A stretch of DNA of 64,000 nt from Batillaria attramentaria (GCA_018292915.2 JACVVK020000017.1:1263501-1327500), one strand, 5' to 3'. Counted from the stretch's first letter, positions 10,790 through 24,078 are shown. Numbers and translations: made by a program. The notes: generated by a model from the letters alone, not told the origin.

Positions 10790-11045
10790 GGTCCACCGTC
10801 AGTTCCTTGTCAGATGGTTTACGGTGCTGGTCTGTCACAGTTCTATACACTGTTACAATCGTCAGCTTACACAGCCACACGCCACAGTAAAGTCTCTCCT
10901 TTGTTCACGGTTCACAGGTCACTGTCGATTTGACAAAGAAGAAGAAAAAAAAACCCAGCGGCAACCAGCTAACTCATTTATGACGCTCAACACCGGACCA
11001 TATGACTTTTTGTTCTTCTGGTTGGAGGTTATCATAAAGGCATAG
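10790..11045 (-). promoter_or_regulatory. Upstream region of copy A, homologous to that of copy B
   Basis: The sequence matches 36497-36774 along most of its length (for example gtcagttccttgtcagatgg and ggttatcataaag), so the duplicated segment includes the leader and probable promoter. It lacks the TATA-like element present in copy B at 36625-36632. It ends where a LINE was inserted. Confidence 0.5.
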
Positions 11046-12989
11046 ACAGATGTATATCAAGGAGAGAGCCACAGTTAAGTCGGCCATTCAGTCAGCCAGG
11101 AGACAGTTCTACACGGACAAAATTGACTCTGGTGCATCATCTAAACAGTTGTTCTCTGTGATCGGTGAGCTCCAGGGTAAGCCCCGCACCACTCCCCTTC
11201 CGACCAACGTGCCTCGCGAGGATCTGCCTCAACGGTTCTGTACCTTCTTTTCGGACAAGATCAAGCGTATCCGCTCTGAACTTGACTCGTGTTCGTGTGA
11301 TCCCCCTACATTTAGTGTATATAACGGCCCTTCACTGTCATGTTTTGAGCCAGTGACTGAGCAGGAGGTCCGTGAACTGATTGTGATGTCTCCGACAAAG
11401 AGCTGTGCACTTGATCCGATTCCTACTCCTCTTGTCAAACAGTGTATTGATGAACTCATTTCATTGATCACTTACATTGTAAACGTTTCTCTTGCCACAG
11501 GTACTGTTCCCAGTCAGTTTAAGCACGCTGTTGTGACGCCGCTTCTGAAGAAGCCGGGACTCGATCCGAACGACCTGAAACACTTTAGACCTGTCTCTAA
11601 TCTTCCATTTATTTCTAAGATTCTAGAGAAGGTTGTCCTGAAGCAGTTGCAGCGCCATCTGTTTGAAAATGATTTACTTGAAGTCCACCAGTCAGCATAC
11701 CGGAGGGATCATAGCACGGAGACTGCTGTGCTGAGCGTCCTGGATGGTCTGCTAGTGAAGGCAGACGAGAGATTAGTCTCCCGTGTTGCTCTCCTGGATC
11801 TCAGCGCAGCATTCGACACGCTTGATCACTCTGTGATGCTGAAGAGGCTGGAAGTTACTTTTGGTATTCGCGGTACCGCTCTTGCATGGTTTTGTTCCTA
11901 CGTCAGTGAACGTTCCCAGGCTGTTACCGTTGATGGTAGGTTGTCCGCCCCTAGTCCGCTGTTATACGGGGTCCCTCAGGGCTCCGTGTTAGGACCTGTT
12001 TTGTTTACTTTGTATTCACAGCCTCTGTCTGACGTGATCATCGCCCATGCGTGTGATTTCCATAAATATGCGGATGATACGGAACTGTCAAAAAGTTGTA
12101 CACCTGGCAATTTCAGCTCCGCTCAGCTGAGCATTCAGTCTTGCATAGAGGATGTTTTACGGTGGATGACTAGCAACAAACTGAAACTTAACACTGAGAA
12201 ATCCGAAGTCATGCCTGTAGGCTCTCAGTCTCGTCTCAGTCTGATTGACAGCGAGTTCGTAAACATCGGCGGCTCGTGCGTTACTTTCCAAAACTGTGTG
12301 AGGTATCTAGGTGTAAGGATAGATCGCACGCTTTCCATGCATGATCAGATCAGCAGCGTCTGCCGCGCGGCTTTTCTCGAGCTTCGCAGGATCTCGGCAC
12401 TTAGACCGTACCTCTCAGAAAATTCAGCTTCTAAGCTTGTGAATGCAATGGTCACCTCTAGGCTGGATTACTGCAACTCTGTGTTCGCAGGTCTACCGGC
12501 AGACGAAATCTCACGCTTGCAAATGATACAGAACAACGCGGCGCGTCTCGTCCTTAGGAAACGCAAGAGAGACCACGTCACGCCTCTGTTAAAACAACTC
12601 CACTGGCTTCCCGTGAAATTCCGCTGCCACTTTAAGAGTGCAACCTTTGCATACCGGTTCTTTGAGGGCTCTCTCCCTCCGTATCTGTCTGCCTTGCTGT
12701 GCGCTTACCACCCATCTCGCACACTTTGTTCCGCCGATGAAAAGCCAAGCGCAACATGAAAACCGCAGGCGAACGCTCCTTCAGTTTCCTCGCCCCAAAT
12801 GTTTGGAACTCGCTGCCAGTCGAACTTCGTGACCTTCCCACACTGTCCCAGTTCAAATCGAACCTGCAAACCCATCTCTTTCGTCAGGCCTTTCACACTT
12901 ATGACTAGTCTGCCATTGTTTCAGTGCCTTTGACTGCAATCTGCATCAGGCTGGGTAGTGCATGTCAGTGTGTCAGTGCGTGTGTGTCA

Positions 12990-13042
<53 letters not shown>

Positions 13043-13043
13043 C

Positions 13044-13089
<46 letters not shown>

Positions 13090-13160
13090 CGCTATGAGTT
13101 GCTTTCATGCGAGATTAAGCGCTAAACAAGTACTATTCATTATTATTATTATTATTACAT
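11046..13160 (+). mobile_element. 5'-truncated CR1-like LINE with reverse transcriptase ORF
   Basis: The stretch 11050-12759 encodes 569 residues of ORF2 without the endonuclease. RT blocks are visible: DLSAAFDTLDH (about 250-260), GVPQGSVLGP (307-316) and the catalytic YADD (340-343). The ending in this frame (KPSAT-stop) is a frameshift; the family's C-terminus (FSFLAPNVWNSLPVELRD) continues in another frame at 12756-12908. The 3' UTR contains (TG)n at about 12990-13088 and ends in an (ATT)n tail at 13139-13156, a typical LINE 3' end. It sits directly against the upstream region of copy A. Confidence 0.88.
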
Positions 13161-13179
13161 TTCTCTCTTTCTCTCTCCG

Positions 13180-13181
13180 GC

Positions 13182-13223
<42 letters not shown>
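13180..13223. repeat. (TG)n microsatellite
   Basis: This is an uninterrupted TG run after a short CT-rich stretch. It has no coding meaning. Confidence 0.95.
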
Positions 13224-13224
<1 letters not shown>

Positions 13225-13559
13225 CGTCGGCCTCACTGACGCAGATCGTCTGACAGTGACACAGGATGCTTGTTTATGTCTAACCCCAGTCACGTGGCTA
13301 TGCGGTCTTCAAGATTTATCACTGGCTTGGTGCTGTCGTCCACATATTTTGGGATGAATAATGACATCACCATCTCATGGACGCTTGACCTCCTACTGTG
13401 ACTTACCTTGTACGCATGCGTCAACCTGAACATCACTTGTCATTTACCGTGAAGTAAAATGACAGTGGACGTGAGAGAGGCCAGGTGCCGCGGAAGAAAA
13501 GAAATACAGAACAATATGCTTGAAACTACACTGAGAAGTATGGTAATGGTTTCTTTCAC

Positions 13560-13998
13560 CGCTCTAGACATGCGACCGCACTCGAGCATATTCTCCTACG
13601 CTGGTCCTTCAGCCTGGAATTCCTTCCCTGATTCTCTCCGCCAGTCACACTTCCTTAAAACTTTCAAGAAAAATCTTAAAATCCATCCCTGAACACCATT
13701 TCACTGTTTGCATCATTGTTTCTGTATATACGTGTCGTTTCGCTTAAGCCCTGACCGTATGGCTCTGTATATTTTTGTATATATACTTCTTCCTTTTCAC
13801 CGGCTGGGGCCAAATATTTGTGCTGGCCTTATTCTCGTTGCCCAGTCTTATATATCACCCATACGTGGTGGAAAAGGACGTTAAACTCCCAAACACCCAC
13901 CCCACCCACCCTTCCTTTGCACTTGAGTCTGTTAAGTCTGTCTGTCTGCATCATGAGTTCGTTGCACTGCCAAATTGTATGTAAGAGGGGATTTAAAT

Positions 13999-14040
<42 letters not shown>

Positions 14041-14115
14041 CTTTAAGCGCAGCAAGTCCTTGGAAGTTGGAGAGCTCTATAAACACTATGTATTATTATT
14101 ATTATTATTATCATC
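13560..14115 (+). mobile_element. LINE fragment: ORF2 C-terminus and 3' UTR
   Basis: The frame ending at 13692 has the LINE C-terminal signature (FSYAGPSAWNSFP, then FKKNLKIHP-stop). The 3' UTR is interrupted by a SINE fragment (13801-13911) and (TG)n (14000-14039). It ends in ctctataaacactatg-(TTA)n at about 14070-14113, as in other CR1-like 3' tails. The 5' side is lost. Confidence 0.7.
13801..13911 (+). mobile_element. SINE fragment (body and tail only)
   Basis: It starts inside the element at cggctggggccaaatatttg, lacks the tRNA-like head, and ends in the CCCA tail. Confidence 0.8.
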
Positions 14116-14224
14116 ATTATCATTATTATTACTTGTTATTTTATTTTATCTTTAAGCTCTTAGAACTATCATTTATTACTAAGTTACAGCGCTATATTAT
14201 TATTGTTGTTTTGGGGCCAGATTA

Positions 14225-14730
14225 GGAAAACGTGTGTTTATAGGGACGTTTTTTGTGTGAGTAGCAAGGACAAGATGCATAAGACAGGTCTGCGAACCTT
14301 ATCTTCTGTCCTTGAGACGTTTTGATAAGGTTCCGCATGGGACAGCCCATTGCGGTGCCACAGATGGTTTGGGAAACTGACTTCACCTTACTGCCCATTT
14401 TGCCATGAATTTGAAGAAACTGAACATCATTTCTTGTGCACATGTCCAGCCTACTCCAGCTTTAGAGACAAATATATTGCTGCTGCTCTGAAGTACAAGT
14501 CAGGTAATCTGCTGGAGTCTCTTCTTCAAAACGAAGCATTTGCTAAGAAAACGGCAATGTACATATATCATGCTCTCCAGTTAAGACAGTCTTTCATAGA
14601 CTATGTACCTGAAACTGACAGTTGAACATATTGTATTCCCCCTCATGTACTGCATTGCCCGCATGTATCTTCATGTGTTCCCCGTGTGAACGGGCTGGCG
14701 GCCCAACACAATAAACAATAAACAAACAAT
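14225..14730 (+). mobile_element. LINE fragment: zinc-binding C-terminal region after the RT domain
   Basis: The frame ending at 14625 contains a C-x2-C...H-x4-C cluster (YCPFCHEFEETEHHFLCTC). This motif is common after the RT domain in several non-LTR clades. Downstream is a short 3' UTR with repeated AATAAA signals (14709-14727). The upstream region is frame-broken. Confidence 0.6.
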
Positions 14731-14765
14731 CTTCTGTCCTTGGAAAATAAATTGTCATTGCAATT

Positions 14766-14770
<5 letters not shown>
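14731..14770 (+). mobile_element. Extreme 3' end of a LINE of the 58535-61356 type
   Basis: The sequence cttggaaaataaattgtcat plus further ttgtcat units matches the 3' tail logic of the element ending at 61701 (aataaaggattgtcattg...). It then runs into (CT)n. It is a very short truncated insertion. Confidence 0.55.
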
Positions 14771-14830
<60 letters not shown>

Positions 14831-14987
14831 GGAGCCGGGATAGCCGAATGGTAGAGCGTTGGGCTCTCAATGCTCGGGTCGTGAGTTCGAATCCCGGCTG
14901 GGGCCAAATATTTGTGCTGGCCTTTTTCTCGTTGCTTCGTCTTTGATATCACCCGTATGTGGTGGAAAAGGGCGTTAACTCCCAAAC

Positions 14988-15033
<46 letters not shown>
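14771..15033 (+). mobile_element. SINE copy (14829-14990) flanked by (CT)n tracts
   Basis: A complete SINE from ggggagccgggatagccgaa to cccaaacacc lies between two (CT)n arrays (14771-14828 and 14992-15033). The flanking CT tracts may represent the target or slippage of the tail. Confidence 0.9.
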
Positions 15034-15036
<3 letters not shown>

Positions 15037-15199
15037 GGGGAGGGGGGGGGGATCGAGTGCATGCAAGTTCCCGGTACATGTGATAGAAGCCCAACTCTCA
15101 TTGCTAGGTCACCTTGCGCTTTCTGAGATAGTGCAGGCCGATGTGAAGCGAGTTGCCCCGATTCATGAAAGCTGGCGGAAGAAATAGAAACAATATATT

Positions 15200-16186
15200 T
15201 ACCTCATATAGCACAGTACAGCACGTTACGCACAGTAGGCTTGAAGCTGATATAGCACAGTACAGTACAGCACGTTACGCACAGTAGGCTTGAAGCTGAT
15301 ATAGCACAGTACAGTACAGCACGTTACGCACAGTAGGCTTGAAGCTGATATAGCACAGTACAGTACAGCACGTTACGCACAGTAGGCTTGAAGCTGATAT
15401 AGCACAGTACAGTACAGCACGTTACGCACAGTAGGCTTGAAGCTGATATAGCACAGTACAGTACAGCACGTTACGCACAGTAGGCTTGAAGCTGATATAG
15501 CACAGTACAGTACAGCACGTTACGCACAGTAGGCTTGAAGCTGATATAGCACAGTACAGTACAGCACGTTACGCACAGTAGGCTTGAAGCTGATATAGCA
15601 CAGTACAGTACAGCACGTTACGCACAGTAGGCTTGAAGCTGATATAGCACAGTACAGTACAGCACGTTACGCACAGTAGGCTTGAAGCTGATATAGCACA
15701 GTACAGTACAGCACGTTACGCACAGTAGGCTTGAAGCTGATATAGCACAGTACAGTACAGCACGTTACGCACAGTAGGCTTGAAGCTGATATAGCACAGT
15801 ACAGTACAGCACGTTACGCACAGTAGGCTTGAAGCTGATATAGCACTAGTACAGTACAGCACGTTACGCACAGTAGGCTTGAAGCTGATATAGCACAGTA
15901 CAGTACAGCACGTTACGCACAGTAGGCTTGAAGCTGATATAGCACAGTACAGTACAGCACGTTACGCACAGTAGGCTTGAAGCTGATATAGCACAGTACA
16001 GTACAGCACGTTACGCACAGTAGGCTTGAAGCTGATATAGCACTAGTACAGTACAGCACGTTACGCACAGTAGGCTTGAAGCTGATATAGCACAGTACAG
16101 TACAGCACGTTACGCACAGTAGGCTTGAAGCTGATATAGCACAGTACAGTACAGCACGTTACGCACAGTAGGCTTGAAGCTGAAGA
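15200..16186. repeat. 49-bp minisatellite, about 20 near-identical copies
   Basis: The unit reads gatatagcacagtacagtac, then agcacgttacgcacagtagg, then cttgaagct (49 bp). The first unit lacks five bases (one CAGTA step). Two units carry an extra T (cactagtac, at 15844 and 16041), spaced by 197 bases. That equals four units plus the extra base, so a four-unit block was duplicated recently. No function is visible. Confidence 0.97.
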
Positions 16187-17084
16187 ACGGGACGTATACT
16201 GCCTCAGCGTCCTCGATAACCTCCAAGGGTCTGACGCATGGAGCTAGACTAGGACACGTAATTATAGAGACTAAACTGAGACCCAAAGAGATGCATAAGC
16301 GGGGACTAGGGCAAGTCTGTGGCTATTTGATAACGATAAGACGTAATGAGTCTGAGACTACAGCTAAGGTACAGTATGAGGGTGATTATATCTGGCTTAG
16401 ACCAGAGGGGGGGGGGGGTACATCCTGCATTAAAACGGAAAGTGCCCCGGAATATTTGGAGATGGGGAGTGCATCCCGCGTATTAAAACTGGGCAGGTGC
16501 GTTGTTGTTGTTGTTGTTCGTGTTGTTGTTCTTGTTGTTGTTGTTCTTGCTGTTGTTCTACTGTTATTTTGTTTTTCCTTGTTGCCCTATGTTTCATATC
16601 AACCTTTTTGGGTGGGAAAATGACGTTAAACCCCAAAATAACCACCAACCAAAGGTTTATGAGGGCTTTTTGCCGCGGCGAAACTTTACCTATTTTCTGA
16701 TTGGCTAAAATAATGTGCGCTCTGGAGAGATACAGCTACGCCAGCGCCATGACAAATGGGCGACGGGTGTTCTTCGTGACGGACAATTAGTCACGCCAGA
16801 GATTGTGACAAGGTGTGACCCCGTCACGTACATGTCTCTTTTGGACGGGCTACCGCTTCAGGACAGACAGTGGAGACAAAGAAACTGGAAGGAAAAGGAG
16901 ACAGGAAGAGAGATGGACTGAGGTTACTGCACTGTTCGGTCTCTCGGGTTGAAGAGTGAATGTTCGGTTTTGGTGCTGTGTGTGTGCGTGTGTGTGTGTG
17001 CTGATATTGGTGACAAGTGTTTTACCAACTGTTACTATGGGAAGTTCTGTCTGACGGATTGACTTTGACACATTTAAATGAGGT

Positions 17085-17147
<63 letters not shown>

Positions 17148-17180
17148 CTCTCTCTCTCTCAAACGTTTGCATCTCTATAG
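16187..17180. other. Non-coding DNA with simple repeats
   Basis: No gene is recognised. It contains a G10 tract near 16409, (GTT)n at 16500-16560, a degenerate SINE-like tail at about 16610-16650 (tgacgttaaaccccaaaat), short (TG)n near 16977-17000 and (CT)n at 17091-17160. Confidence 0.7.
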
Positions 17181-17181
17181 A

Positions 17182-17338
17182 GGGGGTCGAATGGTAGAGC
17201 GTTGGACTTCTAATGCTCGGGTCGTGAGTTCGATCCCGGCTGGGGCCAAATGTTTGTGCTGGCTTTTTCATCGTTGCCCCGTCTTTGATATCATCCTATG
17301 TGGTGGAAAAGGACGTTAAACCCCAAACACCCACCCAC
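17182..17338 (+). mobile_element. SINE copy
   Basis: It carries the tRNA-like head, body and CCCA tail of the family copy at 8050-8219, with small substitutions (ccaaatgtttg). The first bases of the head are missing. Confidence 0.9.
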
Positions 17339-17344
17339 ATACCC

Positions 17345-17930
<586 letters not shown>

Positions 17931-17979
17931 CGTTTCTGACTTAGTCACTGCGCTACTGAACGACCGTCACCGCTGTCAC

Positions 17980-18205
17980 GACAAAAAAAAGCGTGGGTTC
18001 GAGCCCAGGTCGAGCTTGTGATATGTGATACCGGTTTCTCCTGGCTACTGGGCTGCTCATCGAGGATTTCTCTCCGGGTTATCCGGCTTTCCTCCTCCCC
18101 CAGCAAAACTAAAAAAAAATAGGATAGGTATTGGGTGACGCTGCACCGTGGCAACACGCTTTCCCCCGGGGGAAGCAGCCCGGATTTTCCGAAAGGGACA
18201 ATGAA
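17980..18205 (+). mobile_element. Second SINE-like family (tRNA-type B box)
   Basis: It contains a B-box-like gggttcgagccca (about 17995-18007), followed by a conserved-looking body (tactgggctgctcatcgagg, ttatccggctttcctcctcc). A poly(A) tract near 18110-18118 and a G/C-rich block are followed by T-rich DNA. Only one copy is in the window, so the family assignment is tentative. Confidence 0.4.
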
Positions 18206-18304
18206 GTTTTTTTTTGTTTTGTTTCTTTTTTTTTAATTTAAAAAAAAAGATTATTCCTTCATGCACAATGGGTACATTTTGTCCGCGTCCCTCTTATGTA
18301 GAAT

Positions 18305-18473
18305 GGGTGGGTGTTTGGGTGTTTAACGTCCTTTTCCACCACGTATGAGTGATATCAAAGACGGGGCAACGAGAAAAAGGCCAGCACAAAATATTTGGCC
18401 CCAGCCGGGATTCGAACTCACGACCCGAGCATTGAAAGTCCAACGCTCTACCATTCGGCCACCCCGGCTCCCC
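18305..18473 (-). mobile_element. SINE copy, minus strand
   Basis: The complete reverse-oriented element runs from the tail (gggtgggtgtttgggtg) to the head (ccattcggccaccccggctc). Confidence 0.93.
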
Positions 18474-18745
18474 TATCTAGAATGGAAGTTTAGCCTGACA
18501 TGCACACTTGATATGAAATGCATGTATGCCCTTCCATGCCTTATCTGTCCAAGACAGAAAAATTCCGACGGACATAATTCATACTTAACCCCCGAGCTTC
18601 CTGACACACACCAGCCCGGCTGAAGACAAGCACTTTCCACGAGTCAGACCGCTTCCATGACGAACATGACAGCGGTTCCCCCCCCCCCCCCCCCCATAAA
18701 GTGAAAGCTATTGCTATTTATAGTAAACAGACCCAGGCGTTTATA

Positions 18746-19170
18746 CAGCCTTCACAAAAAGTTATGGACCACTTTCAAATATCATTCAACTTTTGTCGTG
18801 GTGGCATGCTGGTATAGTGCTGAACATCGCTGAAACGGCGGCTTATGTAGGCAAACAAATGAGCACAGTTGATAACCAGGGATGTATTCTTTGACCTGCA
18901 TCTCATTTTTGCAGTGCAGAAAGCCCCATGTATCGCTCACTGAACACTGAAACTTGATCTAGTTTTGCCGAAATTGCAGATTTTCAAACGCGCCAAGCAT
19001 GCTGTGTGGCGCGCACGTGCCATCCACACAGTGGTCGCCATGTTCACTAATTACCCTTTAACCTTGCTACCGAATTTTACGGGAAAAAATCTTATTCGTT
19101 TATTTTTTCTGATTTATTGAAACTGTCACCCATTATGGTGACTGGTCCTCCTAACTTTTTGTGAAGACTG
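18746..19170. mobile_element. Tc1/mariner-type MITE, 425 bp
   Basis: The termini CAGCCTTCACAAAAAGTTA and (inverted) CAGTCTTCACAAAAAGTTA differ at one base. TA flanks both ends (18744-18745 and 19171-19172). The interior has no transposase frame. Confidence 0.8.
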
Positions 19171-19450
19171 TATGTCCATGGTGTTTAAGCCCTTTCCTCC
19201 TGAAAACGGCGGGGAGGTTACATGAGAACAATGCTGCCGTTATTTGTAATAAAGGACCTACGCCGTAAATGTCATGTATTTGGTAAGCGTTTATACCCTT
19301 TTCCCGCATGATGCTGGAGGGTAACGTGCGTTTTGTGTTTACTTTGGCGAAACAGCATACATGTGTGTTCCTGAAGGTCTATGTTCCTACAACAACCCTA
19401 GACCCTAACCCTAAGCGAACCCTACGCGTGTAATGACACACATGGAAGGA

Positions 19451-19632
19451 GGGTGGGTGGGTGGGTGTTTGAGGGTTTAACGGCCTTTTCCACCACATAC
19501 GGGGTGATATCAAAGACGGGGCAACGATGAAAAAGCCAGCACAAATATTTGCCCCCAACCGGGATACGAACTCACGACCCGAGCATTAGAAGACAAGTCC
19601 AACGCTCTATCATTCGGCCACCCCGGCTCCCC
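19451..19632 (-). mobile_element. SINE copy, minus strand
   Basis: It is a full-length reverse copy with a four-base insertion (agac) in the head, and is more diverged than others. Confidence 0.92.
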
Positions 19633-19659
19633 ACATATACATGGAAGGAACAAAGTGCC

Positions 19660-20300
19660 GGAAACATAGACCTGTCAGGACATCGACCTATGGGAACATA
19701 GACCTGTGGGAACATAGACCTGGGGGTACATAGACCTGTGGGAACAGAGACCTGGGGGGTACATAGACCTGTGGGAACATAGACCTGGGGGTACATAGAC
19801 CTGTTGGAACATAGACCTGTGCGAACAAAGACCTGAGGTTACATAGACCTGGGGGTACATAGACCTGTGGGAACATAGACCTGGAGTTACATAGACCTGT
19901 GGGAACATAGACCTGTACGAACATAGACCTGTGGGAACATAGACCTGGGGCTACATAGACCTGTGGGAACATACTTTTGTGAACATAGACCTGTACTGTG
20001 GGAGCATAGACCTGGGGTTACATAGACCTGTGGGAACATATACCTGGGGTTACATAGACCTGTGGGAGCATAGACCTGGGGTTACATCGACCTGTGGGAA
20101 CATAGACATGTGTGAACATAGACCTGGGGTGACATAGACCTGTGGGGACATATACCTCGGGTTGCATAGACCTGTGGGAACATAGACCTGGGGTTACATA
20201 GACCTGTGGGAGCATAGACCTGGGGTGACATAGACCTGTGGGAACACAGACCTGGGCTTACATAGACCTGTGGGAACATAGACCTGTGGGAACATAGGAC
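19660..20300. repeat. 16-bp minisatellite, about 40 units
   Basis: Units alternate between catagacctgtgggaa and catagacctgggggta, giving a 32-bp dimer period in much of the array. Because 3 x 16 = 48 and no unit contains a stop on the minus strand, all three minus frames stay open and read a 16-residue repeat (VYVPTGLCSHRSMFPQ). These frames are not genes. The array ends before ggctcttcacctt, the same flank as at 63985. Confidence 0.95.
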
Positions 20301-20365
20301 TGGCTCTTCACCTTGCATGTGCTGTAAAAGAAGCCTGCAGAACATTTCCTCCTCGTGCCCCCCCC

Positions 20366-20413
20366 CCCTCCATCCCTAACACCCCCTCCCCCCCCCCCCC
20401 CCCCCCCCCGCCC

Positions 20414-20467
<54 letters not shown>
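20366..20467. repeat. Poly(C) and (CA)n
   Basis: C-rich homopolymer-like DNA (about 20358-20412) passes into (CA)n (20415-20467). Confidence 0.95.
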
Positions 20468-21615
<1,148 letters not shown>

Positions 21616-21996
21616 TAGCTATGCAGAACACGTTGATCAGCATGTAGCTTTTGTGTGTTTCACATTGTGGTGTGTACGGCGGGCGCAACACATAGCTATG
21701 CAGAACACGTTGATCAGCATGTTGCCCTTGTGTGTTTCAGACTGTGGTGTGTACGGCGGGCGCAACACGTAGCTATGCAGAAGACGTTGATCAGCTTGTT
21801 GCTCTTGTGTGTTTCAGACTGTGGTGTGTACGGCGGGTGCAACACATAGCTATGCAGAACACGTTGATCAGCATGTTGCCCTTGTGTGTTTCAGACTGTG
21901 GTGTTTACGGCGGGCGCAACACGTAGCTATGCAGAACACGTTGATCAGCTTGTTGCCCTTGTGTGTTTCAGATTGTGGTGTGTAAGGCGGGCGCGC
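21616..21996 (+). repeat. 77-bp tandem array carrying a repeated 3' splice acceptor
   Basis: Five units start at 21616, 21693, 21770, 21847 and 21924 (exact 77-bp spacing). Units two to five each contain the acceptor-like pyrimidine/TG tract cttgtgtgtttcag followed by a(c/t)tgtggtgt; unit one has gtgtgtttcacatt instead. The last acceptor (AG at 21970-21971) sits directly before the GT14 coding exon. Confidence 0.9.
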
Positions 21997-23358
21997 CAGC
22001 CATGTCTGGCGCTCTCCGTGCTGTGTGTGGTCCTGGTCCCGGTGATCGTATGGACGCAGTTCTTCGTCACCGCGCACGAGGTCTACCTGGTGCCCAAGTT
22101 CACCTTCACTGAACGTCTCGTCACCCACGGCGGCGGCAGCGCGGCAGACCGGCCTTGCCTCACGTCAAAGCTCTACAATCTGGATTGCCGGGGTCTCGTC
22201 AGGGGTAACCCTGCCTATTTTGAGCAGCTTCTGAACAGGACTAACTGGACGTTGTCCAAAGCCTGCAAACAGTACCCCATGGAGGACCTCCTGCAGGACT
22301 GCGACGTCCTGAAACACCGGCACGGCTACTACCGCTGGCCTGTGACGCAGCAGGAGAAGGACTTCCCGCTGGCTTTCGGGCTGAAGGTTCACCATGCCCC
22401 TGACATGGTGGAGCGTCTCCTGAGGGTCATGTGGCGACCACATAACTTCTACTGTGTGCACGTCGACAAGAAAGCCCCTGCGAGCGTGTACGAGTCAATC
22501 CGGAACCTGACCAACTGCTTCGACAACGTGTTCATGGCGGAGAACCGCATCAGCCTGGTCTACCTGAGCATCGGATCCGTCTACAGTGACATGGAGTGCA
22601 TGAAACTGGCCCTTAAATCCAAACTCCCCTGGAAGTATTATCTGAACCTGTCCGGACAAGAGTTCCCGCTGAAGACCAACCTGGAATTGGTGCAAATCCT
22701 GACTCTTCTGAACGGCACGAATGACGTCGAGTCCTACCCCCACCCGAAAGAGTTGATCCAGTGGTACACCCGTCAGCACGAAATCGTCAACGGCAAACTG
22801 CAAAGGACTAAGAAGGAAAAGGTCCCGTTTCGATATCCCATCGAGCACCGCAAAGGAAGTGCTTACGGGTCCTTCAGCCGGAAATTTCTGGAGTTCGTCA
22901 TGACGGACCCTCTGGCCCTGGAGTACCTGGAGTGGCTGAACGACACCTGGGCACCTGACGAGCAGTTCTGGGCAACTCTGAACCACCTGCCGGGAGTGCC
23001 TGGAGGTGTGTACGGTGACGTAACACACGACGACAATACCGTGCTGTCCAGGGCCGCGGTGTGGTACTGGGACGATTACAAGTGTCGGGGGATGAGCATC
23101 CACGCCATCTGTGTCTTCAGCGCTTTTGATCTTCCTTGGCTGGTCTCCCGCCCGGAACTCATCGCCAACAAGTTCGACAACACTAGGGACCCTATTGTTC
23201 TGGATTGTCTGGAACAGTTCTTGGAGAACAGGACAGCCGCTGCCTTCAGAAAGACATTGTCGTTTTCGTCGCCTGAGTTCGGGGGCAGTTTGAACTGGAC
23301 GTTTTACAAATCGTTGCCCCATTTAAAGAACACGTGGCCGCGAAGGTCGTATATGTGA
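21972..23358 (+). CDS. GT14 glycosyltransferase (core-2-type beta-1,6-N-acetylglucosaminyltransferase), last coding exon
   Basis: It is predicted to add GlcNAc in beta-1,6 linkage to branch mucin-type O-glycans or related chains in the Golgi. The exon encodes a type II anchor (about LALSVLCVVLVPVIVW), a stem, and a Branch domain. Recognisable blocks are PLAFGLKVHHAPDMVERLL, YCVHVDKKA, YLNLSGQEFPLKTN, GSAYGSFSR, APDEQFWATL (its Glu aligns with the family's catalytic Glu) and WYWDDYKCRG. Cysteines and at least seven NxS/T sites fit a lumenal enzyme. The frame continues 5' through the tandem array to an ATG at 21886, but the acceptor AG at 21970-21971 suggests that the start codon lies in an unseen upstream exon. 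The stop is at 23356-23358. The exact acceptor specificity (core-2, core-4 or I-branching) cannot be told. Confidence 0.9.
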
Positions 23359-23431
23359 TTCTCGGAGACAAGTACGTGGGGGGTTGTTGTTGCTGCATGG
23401 TGAATGATCATCGGCACTAGTGTGGGAGTGT

Positions 23432-23437
23432 AATAAA
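23432..23437 (+). terminator. Polyadenylation signal of the GT14 gene
   Basis: AATAAA lies 74 nt after the stop codon and before T/G-rich DNA, the usual arrangement for a 3' end. It implies a very short 3' UTR. Confidence 0.6.
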
Positions 23438-23469
23438 TTATTTGATTGGTGTAAGTTGAGGAATTGTGT

Positions 23470-23527
23470 TGTTGTTTGTTTGTTTGTTTGTTTGTTTGTT
23501 TTGGTGGTGGTGGTGGTGGTGGTGTGC

Positions 23528-23585
<58 letters not shown>

Positions 23586-23600
23586 GTGTGTGTGTGATAA
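23470..23600. repeat. (TTTG)n, (GGT)n and (TG)n
   Basis: Three adjoining simple repeats lie just downstream of the GT14 gene: about 23473-23500, 23503-23523 and 23530-23596. Confidence 0.95.
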
Positions 23601-23765
23601 CAACAATAATAATAATGATGATAGTTCGTCCGGTTTTTCAGTCCACTTGGCCCTTCGGACCAGTAGGGAATGGTAGTGCATACTGACAGCAGTAACAGAG
23701 TTGCTTTTGTTAAACATATCAAACAACCTTCTTCTTCTTCTCCTTCTTCTGCGTTCCCGGTCATG

Positions 23766-23931
23766 CTAAATGGAAAGTCCAGTCTTGGTGACGAACTCCG
23801 CTGTCCGCCGCAGCGACGCTGTCGGTCCCCAAAGTTTCTCTTGTAGGTCCGCCTCACTGGGCCACAGCTGGCGTCGGAGGGCGCTGCAGGTGGGACACGT
23901 CTGGAGGATAATATTATGGGTTGGAGTCTGA
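23766..23931 (-). mobile_element. LINE fragment: C-terminal end of a reverse transcriptase ORF
   Basis: The minus strand reads LQTCPTCSALRRQLWPS, then KLWGPTASLRRTAEFV, then TGLSI-stop (stop at 23766-23768). The cysteine pair followed by R-x-x-x-WP and a KLWG block is the usual C-terminus of a LINE group common in molluscs (from memory of the family). It is too short to have been called as a long frame. Confidence 0.65.
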
Positions 23932-24010
23932 TATCAAACAAACAAGGCAGACGGCTTCCGTTCAGTTTACAGCACATTCACAAGAAGCCTGCACAAAAAC
24001 ACGTCGCCTC

Positions 24011-24035
24011 TGTGCGTGCGTGCGTGCGTGCGTGC

Positions 24036-24078
<43 letters not shown>
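24011..24078. repeat. (TGCG)n to (TG)n microsatellite
   Basis: A TGCG tetranucleotide run passes into a TG dinucleotide run. The same transition occurs at 17795, 38130 and 50686. Confidence 0.95.

Noticed and set aside
16174..16623. 149-codon open frame after the 49-bp minisatellite
   Set aside because: It starts in the last minisatellite unit and ends in (GTT)n; there is no recognisable domain.
19391..19416. Telomere-like ccctaaccctaa text
   Set aside because: Only about two degenerate repeats; too short to be an internal telomeric tract.
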